26,516 nucleotides of DNA from CAYJDG01 sp964368875 (GTDB lineage Bacteria; Pseudomonadota; Alphaproteobacteria; Micavibrionales; Micavibrionaceae), in NCBI GenBank assembly GCA_964368875.1, contig CAYJDG010000029.1:1-26516 (forward strand), read 5' to 3'. Of the stretch, positions 14,255 through 21,167 are shown piece by piece; within the stretch, counting starts at the first letter, position 1, and every line of letters begins with the position of its first letter. Made by a program: the position numbers and the translations under genes. The notes under the pieces were generated by a model that worked only from the letters and a program-made list of their open reading frames with translations, ran no database searches and was not told the DNA's origin.

Positions 14255-15496
14255 TTAATGAGCGTGTTCGGCTTCAGCTTTGCCGAATTCTGCCTTGAGG
14301 GTGAAGGTGCCGCTGGTGGCGATGGTTTCACCACCCCGCAAGCCGGAGACAATTTCGAAATTGCGGCTGTCTGCTCGTCCCAAGACTACAGGCTGTTTTT
14401 TGAAACCCTCCGGGGTCTGGACGAAGACGACATTTTCACCTTCGATGCTTTGTATGGCATCTTTGGGGATCAGGAGATTTGCGTCCTGTTGGGAGGTTGC
14501 AATCTCAGCCGTGGCGAACTCACCGGGCCGCCATTTTCCATCCGGATTGGCAAGCTCGATGATGGCTTTGGCGGAACGGGTTTCGGGATCAATCGCTGGG
14601 CTGATAAAGATTAATTTTCCTTCAGCAGAGCCGCTACTACCTGAGATATTAGCCATCTGCCCTTCCTTCACGAAAGGAAGATCGCCCGGAGCAATCGCGG
14701 TTTCAACCCACACTACGCTGAGATCTGCAACTGTGAAGGCGGTATGAGTCGTATCGACATATTCACCGAGCGCCAGTTCACGCGCAATGATCCGGCCAGC
14801 GAGGGGTGAACGGATTTCATGAAAACGCAAACCGCTCATTGACTGAACGCTGTCATATTTTTTTAGTGTTTCCTGATCGTGACCCAGAGCCTGTAACTTT
14901 TGACCCGTCAGATCGTATTTGATCTGAGCTTCCTGATAGACGTTACGGGCGTTGAGGTAATCCTGCTCCGCCGTAATCTTTTTCGTCCACAGGGACTTCT
15001 CCCGCTCGTAGGTCGTCCGGGCTAACTCCAGGGCGCGTTTGGCGGCGAGATAATCAGCAACCGCTTCAGCCATCTCCCGGCTTTCAAGCACAGCCAGTAC
15101 TTCGCCTTTTTCGACCGTATCACCAAGGTTTTTACGGGCCTCAGTCACGATCCCTTCCACTTTCGGAACGATTTGCGCCATGCGGTCAGCAGCGGTTACG
15201 GTCTTGCCGGGAACGCTCACCTCCCGCGCCAGTGCGCCGGACGTGACAGGCGCGACTTTAATTCCGGCAGCTTGAAGCTGGGCGGCATCAAGCGTGACGA
15301 CACCTTCCTCTTCTTCATGGTGGCCTTCTCCTTCAGCGTCGTCGTGGACCTCAGCAGGTTCAGCTTCACCCTCAGCATGACCATGCTCGTCAGCGGCATG
15401 GCTTGGGGAAACAATCTGTGTCCAGACGAGAGCGCCTGATATGGCGATAACGGCGACACCCGTCAGGAGGACAAGTTTAGTTTTTGGTGATGGCAT
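14255..15496 (-). CDS. czcB: Periplasmic adaptor of metal RND efflux, CzcB family
   Basis: A 413-residue membrane-fusion protein joining the RND pump to the outer-membrane channel. Residues 8-25 form an N-terminal membrane or signal segment. A His/Glu-rich stretch follows (about 35-65, with HGHAEGE and GHHEEEE), a likely metal-binding arm and typical of CzcB-like adaptors. Lipoyl/barrel-sandwich strands flank a long hairpin of helices (about residues 135-205), and beta-barrel and membrane-proximal domains follow. The first 20 bases overlap the end of the czcC-like gene in another frame. AAGGA about 8 bases before the ATG, inside that gene, supports the start and coupled translation. Confidence 0.92.
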   Translation of the reverse strand: MPSPKTKLVLLTGVAVIAISGALVWTQIVSPSHAADEHGHAEGEAEPAEVHDDAEGEGHHEEEEGVVTLDAAQLQAAGIKVAPVTSGALAREVSVPGKTVTAADRMAQIVPKVEGIVTEARKNLGDTVEKGEVLAVLESREMAEAVADYLAAKRALELARTTYEREKSLWTKKITAEQDYLNARNVYQEAQIKYDLTGQKLQALGHDQETLKKYDSVQSMSGLRFHEIRSPLAGRIIARELALGEYVDTTHTAFTVADLSVVWVETAIAPGDLPFVKEGQMANISGSSGSAEGKLIFISPAIDPETRSAKAIIELANPDGKWRPGEFATAEIATSQQDANLLIPKDAIQSIEGENVVFVQTPEGFKKQPVVLGRADSRNFEIVSGLRGGETIATSGTFTLKAEFGKAEAEHAH

Positions 15497-16796
15497 GGTT
15501 TTGATCCTTTGCAGAGATGGCTGAATGAATGGCGCTCAGTCGCTCGATGGCTGCTAGTTGGCGGTAGTAGTCGAGAACGGCGTTGTTGAGTTCCTGCCGC
15601 ACTTCGAACAGGGTGCGCTGCGCATCAAGAACTTCGAGATACCCGAACTTCCCGGCTTCATAACCCTGACGGGCAAATGAAAACGCTTCTTCCGCTCCGG
15701 GCAGGACAGTACTTTTAAGTGACGTTGCCGCCCGGTATGCACTGACCAGATTTTGATACGTTTCCGTCAGTTCTGCATCACGAGAGAAATACGCACCTTT
15801 CTGGTCGAGCTGCGCTGCCGTCACCTCATGACCTGCACGTTTAATTCCGGCGCGGTTGAGGTTAAAGACTGGTAGTGGCACCGAAAGACCAGCGACCAAA
15901 GCCTGCTGGTCATCTTCCTTGAACTGCCTAACCCCGATTGAGAAGGTGGGATCAGGAACAGCATTGGCTTTTTCCAGTGACAAAGTGGACTGTGCCTTCA
16001 GCACATCCGCATCTTGGCTTCTTGCCTCCGGGGTCTGACTTAACCGGGCTCGATACAACTCGAGCGTTTCCGGTTCGATCAGGGCGGGCAGACTATCAGG
16101 GTCAAGTTTGACGGCTTTGGCATCCTGCCCCATGAGGGTTGAAAGAATACGGGTCTTGGCAGTCAAGTTACGGTCTGCGTGTTCAAGCGCAATCTCGCTC
16201 GATGATAACTCGATTTCAGCTTTATTTTTCTGTATCGGCGGCTCTTTCCCGGCCTCGACTTTGGCAGCGACGCTATCCCTGACGAGTGCGGCCAGCTTGC
16301 GTTGTTCGGCAAGAATACCGAGTTGAGCTTCAGCAAATATCGTTTCGGTATAGGCCACAGTAATATCGCGGATCAGGTCGAGCCTTGCGGCATCGCGTTG
16401 AAAATGGATCAGCGTTTTCTCATTATCCGCCAAGCTGATCCGGCTGGACCGTTTCCCGGCAACCTCGATCTGCTGGGAAATGCCATAGGTCATCTCAGCA
16501 GCATCCGTTCCCTTATATGGGCCATCCCCGAAGATGTTTTCGGCTTCGATGGACAATTCCGGGTTCGGCAGGGCTTCGGCCTGTGACAGGCTTGCTGTCG
16601 CGGCATCCGCCCGACTTGATGATGCACCCAGTATGGGAGATTGTTTCAGGGCAGTATTGACTGCCTCTTCAAGCGTGAGCACATGAGCGGTTTCCACAGG
16701 CATAGGCGCGACACCTTGCGCGGATGCCATTACCAGCGACGATAAAGAAACGGTTACAAGCAAACCTGCAAACAGCAGGGTTCGGGAGATGGTCAT
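15477..16796 (-). CDS. czcC: Outer-membrane channel of metal efflux, TolC/CzcC family
   Basis: A 439-residue TolC-superfamily protein with a signal peptide (residues 1-26, ending in the ASAQG region) and the repeated structure of the family: ALKQSPILGASSSRADAA..., then a second SLEKANAVPDPTFSIGVRQ half. Long amphipathic helices with many Ala, Glu and Gln are visible throughout. It would form the outer-membrane exit duct for the CzcA/CzcB-like pump. AAAGGA lies 9 bases before the ATG. The 99-base spacer to the upstream Cys/His-rich gene contains hairpins that may control how much of the transcript continues into the efflux genes. Confidence 0.92.
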   Translation of the reverse strand: MTISRTLLFAGLLVTVSLSSLVMASAQGVAPMPVETAHVLTLEEAVNTALKQSPILGASSSRADAATASLSQAEALPNPELSIEAENIFGDGPYKGTDAAEMTYGISQQIEVAGKRSSRISLADNEKTLIHFQRDAARLDLIRDITVAYTETIFAEAQLGILAEQRKLAALVRDSVAAKVEAGKEPPIQKNKAEIELSSSEIALEHADRNLTAKTRILSTLMGQDAKAVKLDPDSLPALIEPETLELYRARLSQTPEARSQDADVLKAQSTLSLEKANAVPDPTFSIGVRQFKEDDQQALVAGLSVPLPVFNLNRAGIKRAGHEVTAAQLDQKGAYFSRDAELTETYQNLVSAYRAATSLKSTVLPGAEEAFSFARQGYEAGKFGYLEVLDAQRTLFEVRQELNNAVLDYYRQLAAIERLSAIHSAISAKDQNHAITKN

Positions 16797-16833
16797 GTCA
16801 ACGTATCCTTTGGTTGACGAAATTGAATGTATA

Positions 16834-16889
16834 GAGAAAGCCAGCCGGCTTCTCGGATAGAGAAGCGCGGTAACCGCATGAAAATGCGG
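16834..16889 (-). promoter_or_regulatory. Alternative hairpins in the leader of czcC
   Basis: On the minus strand a hairpin CCGCAT-TTTC-ATGCGG (16889-16874) is followed by GCTTCTC-TATCC-GAGAAGC (16866-16848). The second arm, read as GAGAAGCC (16854-16847), can instead pair with GGCTTTCTC (16842-16834) with one bulged T. The two pairings cannot coexist, which is the layout of an attenuator or switch. Neither hairpin is followed by a T run or hides the AAAGGA ribosome binding site, so it might instead be a processing site. Confidence 0.4.
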
Positions 16890-16895
16890 CCTAAA

Positions 16896-17231
16896 CTAAG
16901 CGAGGATACGAGGGGGGCGTAATTGAGGCGGGGATGCAGAGCCATCTGCCGTCTGGTCGAAGAAAGCCATAGTAGTTCTGATGCTGGCTACACCTTGATG
17001 GCTGCCTTGACTGACGGGCAGACTGTAGCTCACGCAGCATGCGTGGCAATCAACGCAATGGGATTTCCCTGCCGGATGATCTTTCCCGTGATCAGGTTGC
17101 GATAGATCAATCCCAGTACAATGTTCGGCCTGGGATGACTGGTTGCAATGAAGATCAGCATACGCTTCCGCCGCGGCTGCTAAGCCGCTGAAATTTAAAG
17201 TTAGGATCATGAGGAGGATCACGAAGCGCAT
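16896..17231 (-). CDS. Small periplasmic Cys/His-rich protein, CzcI-like position
   Basis: A 111-residue exported protein: MRFVILLMILTLNFSGLAAAAEA is a clear signal peptide. The mature part is rich in potential metal ligands (HCNQ, EHCTG, HGKDH, then HCVDCHACC near residue 60). Small periplasmic proteins with Cys and His clusters, such as CzcI, sit upstream of czcC in known cobalt-zinc-cadmium operons. Its place, orientation and make-up suggest the same kind of role, but I cannot show homology. The ATG at 17231 is the first one; a TTG twelve codons earlier would spoil the signal peptide. No strong ribosome binding site is seen. Confidence 0.7.
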   Translation of the reverse strand: MRFVILLMILTLNFSGLAAAAEAYADLHCNQSSQAEHCTGIDLSQPDHGKDHPAGKSHCVDCHACCVSYSLPVSQGSHQGVASIRTTMAFFDQTADGSASPPQLRPPRILA

Positions 17232-17400
17232 GGTTTTGCGTTTAGCATCTCTAAAAAAATGTCGCAATAGTAATCGGGTTATGTTGAGTATCCCTAGGAT
17301 CCAGCACTCACACCAATGTCACAAAAAGCCCAAGAAATTGCTTGTTAGTAATAAAACCTTTTACTATAACTTTGCCTAACTAATTGATTTCTTTGTTTGT

Positions 17401-17475
17401 GCCGTTGTAGCTCAGGGGTAGAGCAACGCATTCGTAATGCGTGGGTCGGGGGTTCAATTCCCTTCAACGGCACCA
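17401..17475 (+). tRNA. tRNA-Thr (anticodon CGT)
   Basis: A complete 75-base cloverleaf. The acceptor stem GCCGTTG pairs with CAACGGC over 7 bp, the D arm is GCTC...GAGC, and the anticodon stem ACGCA/TGCGT carries loop TTCGTAA, giving anticodon CGT (reads ACG, threonine). The T arm GGGGG-TTCAATT-CCCTT follows, and the CCA tail is encoded. No T-rich terminator is evident directly after it. Confidence 0.97.
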
Positions 17476-17670
17476 GTTTCCTCACAAGCCATGTTTCTCA
17501 AGATTTTATGTGATCACTTCTCTGTTTGCTACAGACTGGTGCTACAGCATGGCCGCTGCCCTTACCGTGTGAATGCAGATGTATGAGCATCATTGAAGAA
17601 GCTGGTTTTTAAGAAAAAAAGCTTGTTTCATAAACTTCATAACTGTTTTTCAAAGGGCATGGAGAACTCT

Positions 17671-18045
17671 ATGGGCGCGACAATACTTGTTATCGAAGAC
17701 GAACAAACCATGCGCGAAGTGCTGGCTTCAACACTCACGACCGCAGGATATAACGTCGTAACAGCTGCAAATGGCGAGGAAGGCATGCTCACCCTGCACG
17801 TGATGCAGCCAGATTTAATCATTTGCGACCGCTCCATGCCCAAGATGTCGGGTTACGAATTTCTGAATCATATCCGCACATCGTTTCCAAATTATAATTC
17901 GATGCCCTTTATTTTTCTGACCGCCTTGAGCGATATGCGGGATCGCAAGGCCGTTGATCACCTCGGTCCGGCAGCTTACTTGTCGAAGCCCTTCGAGTAC
18001 GGCGTTCTGCTGGATACAGTTAAAAAGAATCTGATGAAGACCTGA
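17671..18045 (+). CDS. Single-domain response regulator (CheY-like receiver)
   Basis: A 124-residue stand-alone receiver domain with no output domain. The acidic pair E9/D10, phosphoacceptor D53 (IICDRSMPKMSG), switch residue T84 (FLTALS) and Y103, and K106 (YLSKPF) are all present, so phosphorylation should work. The start is set by GGAG (17661-17664) six bases before the ATG; two upstream in-frame ATGs add a Lys/Phe-rich tail and have worse sites. Single-domain regulators act by protein contact or as phosphate shuttles. The nearest kinase is the HisKA_2 protein encoded convergently 436 bases downstream, a plausible but unproven partner. The 195 bases between it and the tRNA hold no other gene. 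Confidence 0.9.
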   Translation: MGATILVIEDEQTMREVLASTLTTAGYNVVTAANGEEGMLTLHVMQPDLIICDRSMPKMSGYEFLNHIRTSFPNYNSMPFIFLTALSDMRDRKAVDHLGPAAYLSKPFEYGVLLDTVKKNLMKT

Positions 18046-18124
18046 TCACTATCTGATCGCTCATTCTCGTCAATCTCACGAATAGCAATTTATATATAAA
18101 GTTTCTTTGCCGGACGAAAGTCAC

Positions 18125-18155
18125 GGTGGGTCGTTTGTGGTTGCGAAAGCCCACC
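18125..18155 (+). promoter_or_regulatory. Leader hairpin before the disordered small protein
   Basis: Arms GGTGGG (18125-18130) and CCCACC (18150-18155), extended by TCG/CGA past a three-base bulge, form a strong hairpin ending 29 bases before the ATG. A 12-base perfect palindrome TTTATATATAAA lies at 18089-18100. Both are in the 139-base spacer after the response regulator gene. Role unknown; the hairpin may stabilise the transcript. Confidence 0.4.
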
Positions 18156-18184
18156 TTACATATAGAAAAAAGGATATCATAATC

Positions 18185-18415
18185 ATGACAGCACAACCCA
18201 ACACACAGCCGGGCTCATTCAAACAACTGAGCGAAAAAGATCAAAAAGACCAAGCTCCGGTCGCTGCCAACGCGCCTGAGAAAAAAATTGATCCTGCGGC
18301 TCCACCTGCCAAGGCTCCTGAGCCAGCAGCAAAGCCGGGCGAAGAAAAAGCTCCTCCAGCTGGCGCAGCGAAACTCGAAGCTGTGCCTGCTAAAGATGCA
18401 GCAGCCCGCAGCTAG
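18185..18415 (+). CDS. Disordered Ala/Pro/Lys/Glu-rich small protein
   Basis: A 76-residue protein of low complexity. After a Gln/Ser-rich start it is mostly alanine, proline, lysine and glutamate in short PAxKA-like units, with no cysteine, tryptophan or membrane segment, so it is probably unfolded. I know no family match. AAGGA lies 10 bases upstream of the ATG, and a strong terminator follows the stop, which supports it as a real expressed gene. It lies between a receiver protein and a kinase on the opposite strand, hinting at a role in the same stress or signalling response, but nothing in the sequence proves that. Confidence 0.6.
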   Translation: MTAQPNTQPGSFKQLSEKDQKDQAPVAANAPEKKIDPAAPPAKAPEPAAKPGEEKAPPAGAAKLEAVPAKDAAARS

Positions 18416-18440
18416 TATCTAAAATCTATCTAAACACCCG

Positions 18441-18483
18441 GCGCTGTATGGTTTTTACCATGCGGCGCCGCAGTGCTTTTTTT
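18441..18483 (+). terminator. Rho-independent terminator after the small disordered protein
   Basis: GCGCTG (18441-18446) pairs with CAGTGC (18471-18476) including one G-T pair, and seven T residues follow at once. The enclosed bases hold further pairing (ATGG with CCAT, and CGGCGCCG). The T run overlaps the stop codon of the convergent kinase gene by two bases. In the kinase direction no T run follows, so it probably serves mainly the plus strand. Confidence 0.75.
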
Positions 18484-19234
18484 AAGCGGGAATATGAATG
18501 GTAAAGCGCGTGCCGGGAGGAAGACGGTCAACTTCGAGGCGCCCGCCCAGTTCACGCACCTGCATATTGACGATGCTCATGCCTAAACCGCGTGACCGGG
18601 CTGGGTCAAAATCGAACGGCAGACCAGCGCCGGCATCGTCGACACTGAGAAGATATTCATTGTCCTTGCGGATCAACTCGACCGCCACTGCCCCCCGCTC
18701 GTCAGGACGATAGGCGTATTTACATGCATTGGTGACAAGTTCTGAGACCGCTAGCCCGATAAAGGCCATACGATCGGTCGGGAAATCGAGATCGGCGACA
18801 GAGTCGAGCGAGAGTGTGCGGTGAGTATTATCATCACCGGAAAAAAAGCCACGCCGTAATTCCTGACACAAGCCTGTCAGGTACGTTTTGGCATTCACAC
18901 TCGCAATATCGGTTGCAGTTTCGTAGAGGCGACGATGGACAAGAGCCATCGAGAGCACGCGCTGCGCAGCTATACCGAGCTGCTGGCGAACGCGTTCGTC
19001 TGGCGACTTGAGCGCCTGCACTTCCAATAACCCTGAGATCAGATGAAAACTGTTGAGAACGCGGTGACTGATTTCCTGCAACAGGATATCTTTATTGGCC
19101 ATGGCGGCCCGCAACTGCCGTTCCGTTTCCTCATGCCCTGTAATATCCTCGGTAAGATCGAGGATGCGTTGCCGCTGGGCCGTGTCATTATTATAAATGG
19201 TCATGAGGTCTTTCTGAGACCTCATGAGTAGCAT
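18482..19234 (-). CDS. Soluble sensor histidine kinase, HisKA_2 type
   Basis: A 250-residue cytoplasmic kinase without a recognisable sensor domain. Residues 15-45 look like a short coiled linker. The HisKA_2 box LLQEISHRVLNSFHLISGLL places the phosphorylated histidine at H57. The ATPase domain has the N box ELVTNACKYA (N169), the G1 box DDAGAGLP (D200) and the G2 box RGLGMSIV. The W-x-E feature of the sister HWE family is absent. Such kinases are common in alphaproteobacteria, often feeding the general stress response. ATGs at 19234, 19225 and 19204 are all possible and none has a good ribosome binding site; a perfect hairpin covers this region. It follows a DUF1428 gene by 39 bases on the same strand. 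Confidence 0.88.
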   Translation of the reverse strand: MLLMRSQKDLMTIYNNDTAQRQRILDLTEDITGHEETERQLRAAMANKDILLQEISHRVLNSFHLISGLLEVQALKSPDERVRQQLGIAAQRVLSMALVHRRLYETATDIASVNAKTYLTGLCQELRRGFFSGDDNTHRTLSLDSVADLDFPTDRMAFIGLAVSELVTNACKYAYRPDERGAVAVELIRKDNEYLLSVDDAGAGLPFDFDPARSRGLGMSIVNMQVRELGGRLEVDRLPPGTRFTIHIPA

Positions 19235-19269
19235 ATGTAATGACGATTACACCAATAAATAGCGCTATT
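19202..19269. repeat. Cluster of three dyads over the kinase start region
   Basis: CATGAGGTCT (19202-19211) and AGACCTCATG (19217-19226) are perfect 10-base arms with a 5-base loop. GTAAT and ATTAC arms follow at 19238-19251, and the perfect palindrome AATAGCGCTATT at 19258-19269. The large hairpin contains two candidate ATGs of the kinase gene, so as RNA it could block initiation, and as DNA it could be an operator. Confidence 0.6.
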
Positions 19270-19273
19270 CGCC

Positions 19274-19648
19274 CTAATTGCTGACAATCACCTTAAAACC
19301 GCCATAGCTCATGCGTTTCATATCAAACGGCATGGGATCACTGCCCATTTTCATGCGCTCGTCTTTCATAACCTTGGCGTTAACTTTGTCGCGATGGGCG
19401 CGCGACTGATAGGTGATCCAGGAAAAAATTACGGTTTCGCCACGTTTGGCCTTGGTCAACTGGGTGAACGGCAGCCCCCATTTGACCTTGAGATCGTCGC
19501 CAATAGTTTCTTTATAGTCGAGCGCACCGTGCTCCATCCAGACCTTACAGCCAAGCTTCGCCATTTTGCGGTAAGCTGGCAATTTCTTGGTCGGCACGAG
19601 TAATACGAAGCCATCGACATACGCTGTACGAGGTTTTGCTTTGGCCAT
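19274..19648 (-). CDS. DUF1428 family protein (YbaA-like)
   Basis: A 124-residue protein clearly of the DUF1428 family: YVDGFVLLVPTKKLPAYRKMA at the start, then VWMEHGALDYKE, GETVIFSWITYQSRAHRD, KVMKDERM and MSYGGFKVIV at the end. Members are small alpha-beta barrel proteins of the dimeric ferredoxin-like type; no enzymatic role is established. TAGGAG lies 8-9 bases before the ATG. It is the last gene of the ArsR-led set, 11 bases after the membrane-anchored SRPBCC gene. DUF1428 genes are often found with ArsR/SRPBCC pairs, so the grouping is probably functional, though its purpose is unknown. Confidence 0.92.
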   Translation of the reverse strand: MAKAKPRTAYVDGFVLLVPTKKLPAYRKMAKLGCKVWMEHGALDYKETIGDDLKVKWGLPFTQLTKAKRGETVIFSWITYQSRAHRDKVNAKVMKDERMKMGSDPMPFDMKRMSYGGFKVIVSN

Positions 19649-19659
19649 GATGTTATCTC

Positions 19660-20205
19660 CTATGGTTTTTCACAAATTGCTTTGAGGGTAGAAAGCCCGT
19701 TTTCAAATTCGGCCCCGACCATCGCATCACAGTTGATGATGACGCTGAAGATCTTGCCGATAAAGGGCGTCGGGCCGAACATGGCCCAGCTGACCTCGGT
19801 ATAGTCACCGAGTGGAACGAGCGTGTATTCAACTGTATTCACGCCTTTCATCGGGCGAAAAAATTCCAGCTTCATCACAACCTTCTCAGGCGTGATGGAA
19901 AGGATTTCGAGTCGGCCCGCACCAATCTCCTTATTGCCATCCCATTCATAGGCAGACCCGACACCGTGTTCCGGACCGCTGAATGTTTTCTTCATCTGCG
20001 GGTCTTTCTTTTCCCACGGCGACCATTCCATGCCCCGCTTGAGATCGCTCAGGTACGGATGGATTTTTTCGGGGGCAGCCTTAATCGTAACTTTACGCAC
20101 GACGCGAAAGACATCCGGCTTGGTCGAGGCAAGGCCTATCAAAACAGCCAAGGCGCCGATAATAAGTCCGGCGAGTACCAATATAACAACGGAAAATAAG
20201 CCCAT
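19660..20205 (-). CDS. Membrane-anchored SRPBCC family protein
   Basis: A 181-residue protein with one N-terminal membrane helix (residues 3-27) and a START/SRPBCC (polyketide cyclase-like) lipid or ligand-binding domain. The typical opening IKAAPEKIHPYLSDLKRGMEWSPW and GVGSAYEWDGN are visible. Such domains bind hydrophobic ligands in a deep pocket, but the ligand here is unknown. AAGGAG, located in the end of the upstream gene, lies 9 bases before the ATG, and only 3 bases separate the two genes, so translation is coupled. The membrane anchor would place the ligand-binding domain at the envelope. Confidence 0.88.
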   Translation of the reverse strand: MGLFSVVILVLAGLIIGALAVLIGLASTKPDVFRVVRKVTIKAAPEKIHPYLSDLKRGMEWSPWEKKDPQMKKTFSGPEHGVGSAYEWDGNKEIGAGRLEILSITPEKVVMKLEFFRPMKGVNTVEYTLVPLGDYTEVSWAMFGPTPFIGKIFSVIINCDAMVGAEFENGLSTLKAICEKP

Positions 20206-20208
20206 ATT

Positions 20209-20712
20209 TTATTGCTCCTTCTGAGTGGCGATATACGCATCCAGCTGATCGAATGTCCCGCCAAAGCCCATGCGCATCGACTGGTGCATCGCTTTGAAAG
20301 TCTGCAATTCTATTTCTGAGGCATTCAACGGATAGCCCCGCAGCGTAACAACCGTTTTGCCATCCCGTTCTTCAAGGGTCAATGTGTTATGAACTTCCAG
20401 CGGCCAAACGGGACTGAACGGTGCGCGAATAACATTACCCTCAGCATCGGCGAAGGAATTGATAAAGACGATTTTTTCAGGCGCCACGATGTCCCCATAG
20501 ACAAAGCGTCCCCACATCTCTTTCCCATCGGGCGAGCCCATGGCGTAATGAAACATACCGCCCGGTTTAAATTCGAGCTTACCAACGCGTAAGCTCAGCC
20601 CTTTCGGCCCCCACCAGTGAGAGAGATGCACGGGGTCGCTCCACATTTTCCACACCAGCGCACGCGGTGCATCAACGGTGCGGGTAATGATAAAATCTTC
20701 AGTGTCGGTCAT
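20209..20712 (-). CDS. SRPBCC protein, AHSA1-like
   Basis: A 167-residue SRPBCC domain of the AHSA1 (activator of Hsp90 ATPase homologue) branch, with the signature ITRTVDAPRALVWKMWSDPVHLSHWWGPKG near the N terminus, MFHYAMGSPDGKEMWGRFVYGDI, and a closing MGFGGTFDQLDAYIA. The likely role is binding a hydrophobic ligand; bacterial members are not Hsp90 cofactors. The ATG at 20712 has AAGGA 7 bases upstream and overlaps the arsR-like stop by 14 bases. A longer frame beginning 30 codons earlier reads through that gene and is rejected. Pairing of an ArsR regulator with an AHSA1-like gene is very common in bacteria. Confidence 0.92.
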   Translation of the reverse strand: MTDTEDFIITRTVDAPRALVWKMWSDPVHLSHWWGPKGLSLRVGKLEFKPGGMFHYAMGSPDGKEMWGRFVYGDIVAPEKIVFINSFADAEGNVIRAPFSPVWPLEVHNTLTLEERDGKTVVTLRGYPLNASEIELQTFKAMHQSMRMGFGGTFDQLDAYIATQKEQ

Positions 20713-21043
20713 CGGGATTTCCTTTCTGGATGGTTTGCAAATACGTATCGAGGCGATCAAAACTTTCATCCCAGAAGCGGCGATAGTGACCAAGCCAACC
20801 ATCCACCTCCCTCAAGGGTTCCGGGGACAGGCGGCAAGGCCGCCACTGCGCATCACGGCCCCGGACGATCAGGCCTGCGCGCTCCAGCACTTTCAGATGT
20901 TTGGAAATGGCGGGCAGGCTCATCGCAAAGGGCTCAGCAAGCGCCGTCACCGAGGCTTCGCCGTCAGCAAGTCGCAGAAGAATGGCCCGGCGAGTAGAAT
21001 CGGCCAAAGCCGCGAGAGTTGCGCTTAAAGGATCTGGGTTCAT
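20699..21043 (-). CDS. ArsR family transcriptional repressor
   Basis: A 114-residue winged-helix protein of the ArsR type: LADSTRRAILLRLADGEASVTALAEPFAMSLPAISKHLKVLERAGLI, with the recognition helix near residues 42-54. It lacks the CxC metal site of classical ArsR/SmtB sensors; its one cysteine is C69. It therefore belongs to the non-metal branch usually paired with SRPBCC genes, and its inducer is unknown. It leads the operon, and a perfect dyad overlapping its promoter suggests it represses itself. No strong ribosome binding site is seen before the ATG; the AGTAA just upstream is weak. Confidence 0.93.
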   Translation of the reverse strand: MNPDPLSATLAALADSTRRAILLRLADGEASVTALAEPFAMSLPAISKHLKVLERAGLIVRGRDAQWRPCRLSPEPLREVDGWLGHYRRFWDESFDRLDTYLQTIQKGNPDDRH

Positions 21044-21051
21044 GATGTTAC

Positions 21052-21077
21052 TTTATTTAACTATCTGGTTAAATAAA
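21052..21077. promoter_or_regulatory. ArsR operator, perfect dyad at the operon promoter
   Basis: TTTATTTAAC (21052-21061) and GTTAAATAAA (21068-21077) are perfect 10-base arms around a 6-base spacer. The dyad starts 9 bases upstream of the repressor ATG. It covers a weak -10 (TATTTA) whose -35 partner would be TTGCGA 17 bases further up, so binding would block transcription. Confidence 0.75.
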
Positions 21078-21093
21078 CCGTTCAGCCGAATTT

Positions 21094-21112
21094 CGCAAGT
21101 TATAACTTTGCG
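21094..21112. promoter_or_regulatory. Second dyad in the divergent intergenic region
   Basis: CGCAAGTTATAAC followed by TTTGCG is a palindrome broken by one extra base. It lies in the 124-base region between the divergent arsR-type gene and the dioxygenase-like gene, 16 bases beyond the main operator. It may be a separate operator for the plus-strand gene. No strong promoter consensus is visible for that gene. Confidence 0.35.
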
Positions 21113-21167
21113 CATTATTCATAATTAATGTAGTCTTTGGGCTGGCTTAACGTTTTAGGACACAAAA

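Noticed and set aside
17271..17304. Short dyad around TCCCTAGGA as a metal-regulator operator upstream of the Cys/His-rich gene
   Set aside because: Arms are only 4 bases with a mismatched frame, and no matching -35/-10 pair could be placed around it.
18046..18184. EcfG-type general stress promoter before the disordered protein
   Set aside because: No GGAAC-N16/17-CGTT match is present, so membership of the general stress regulon is not supported by sequence.
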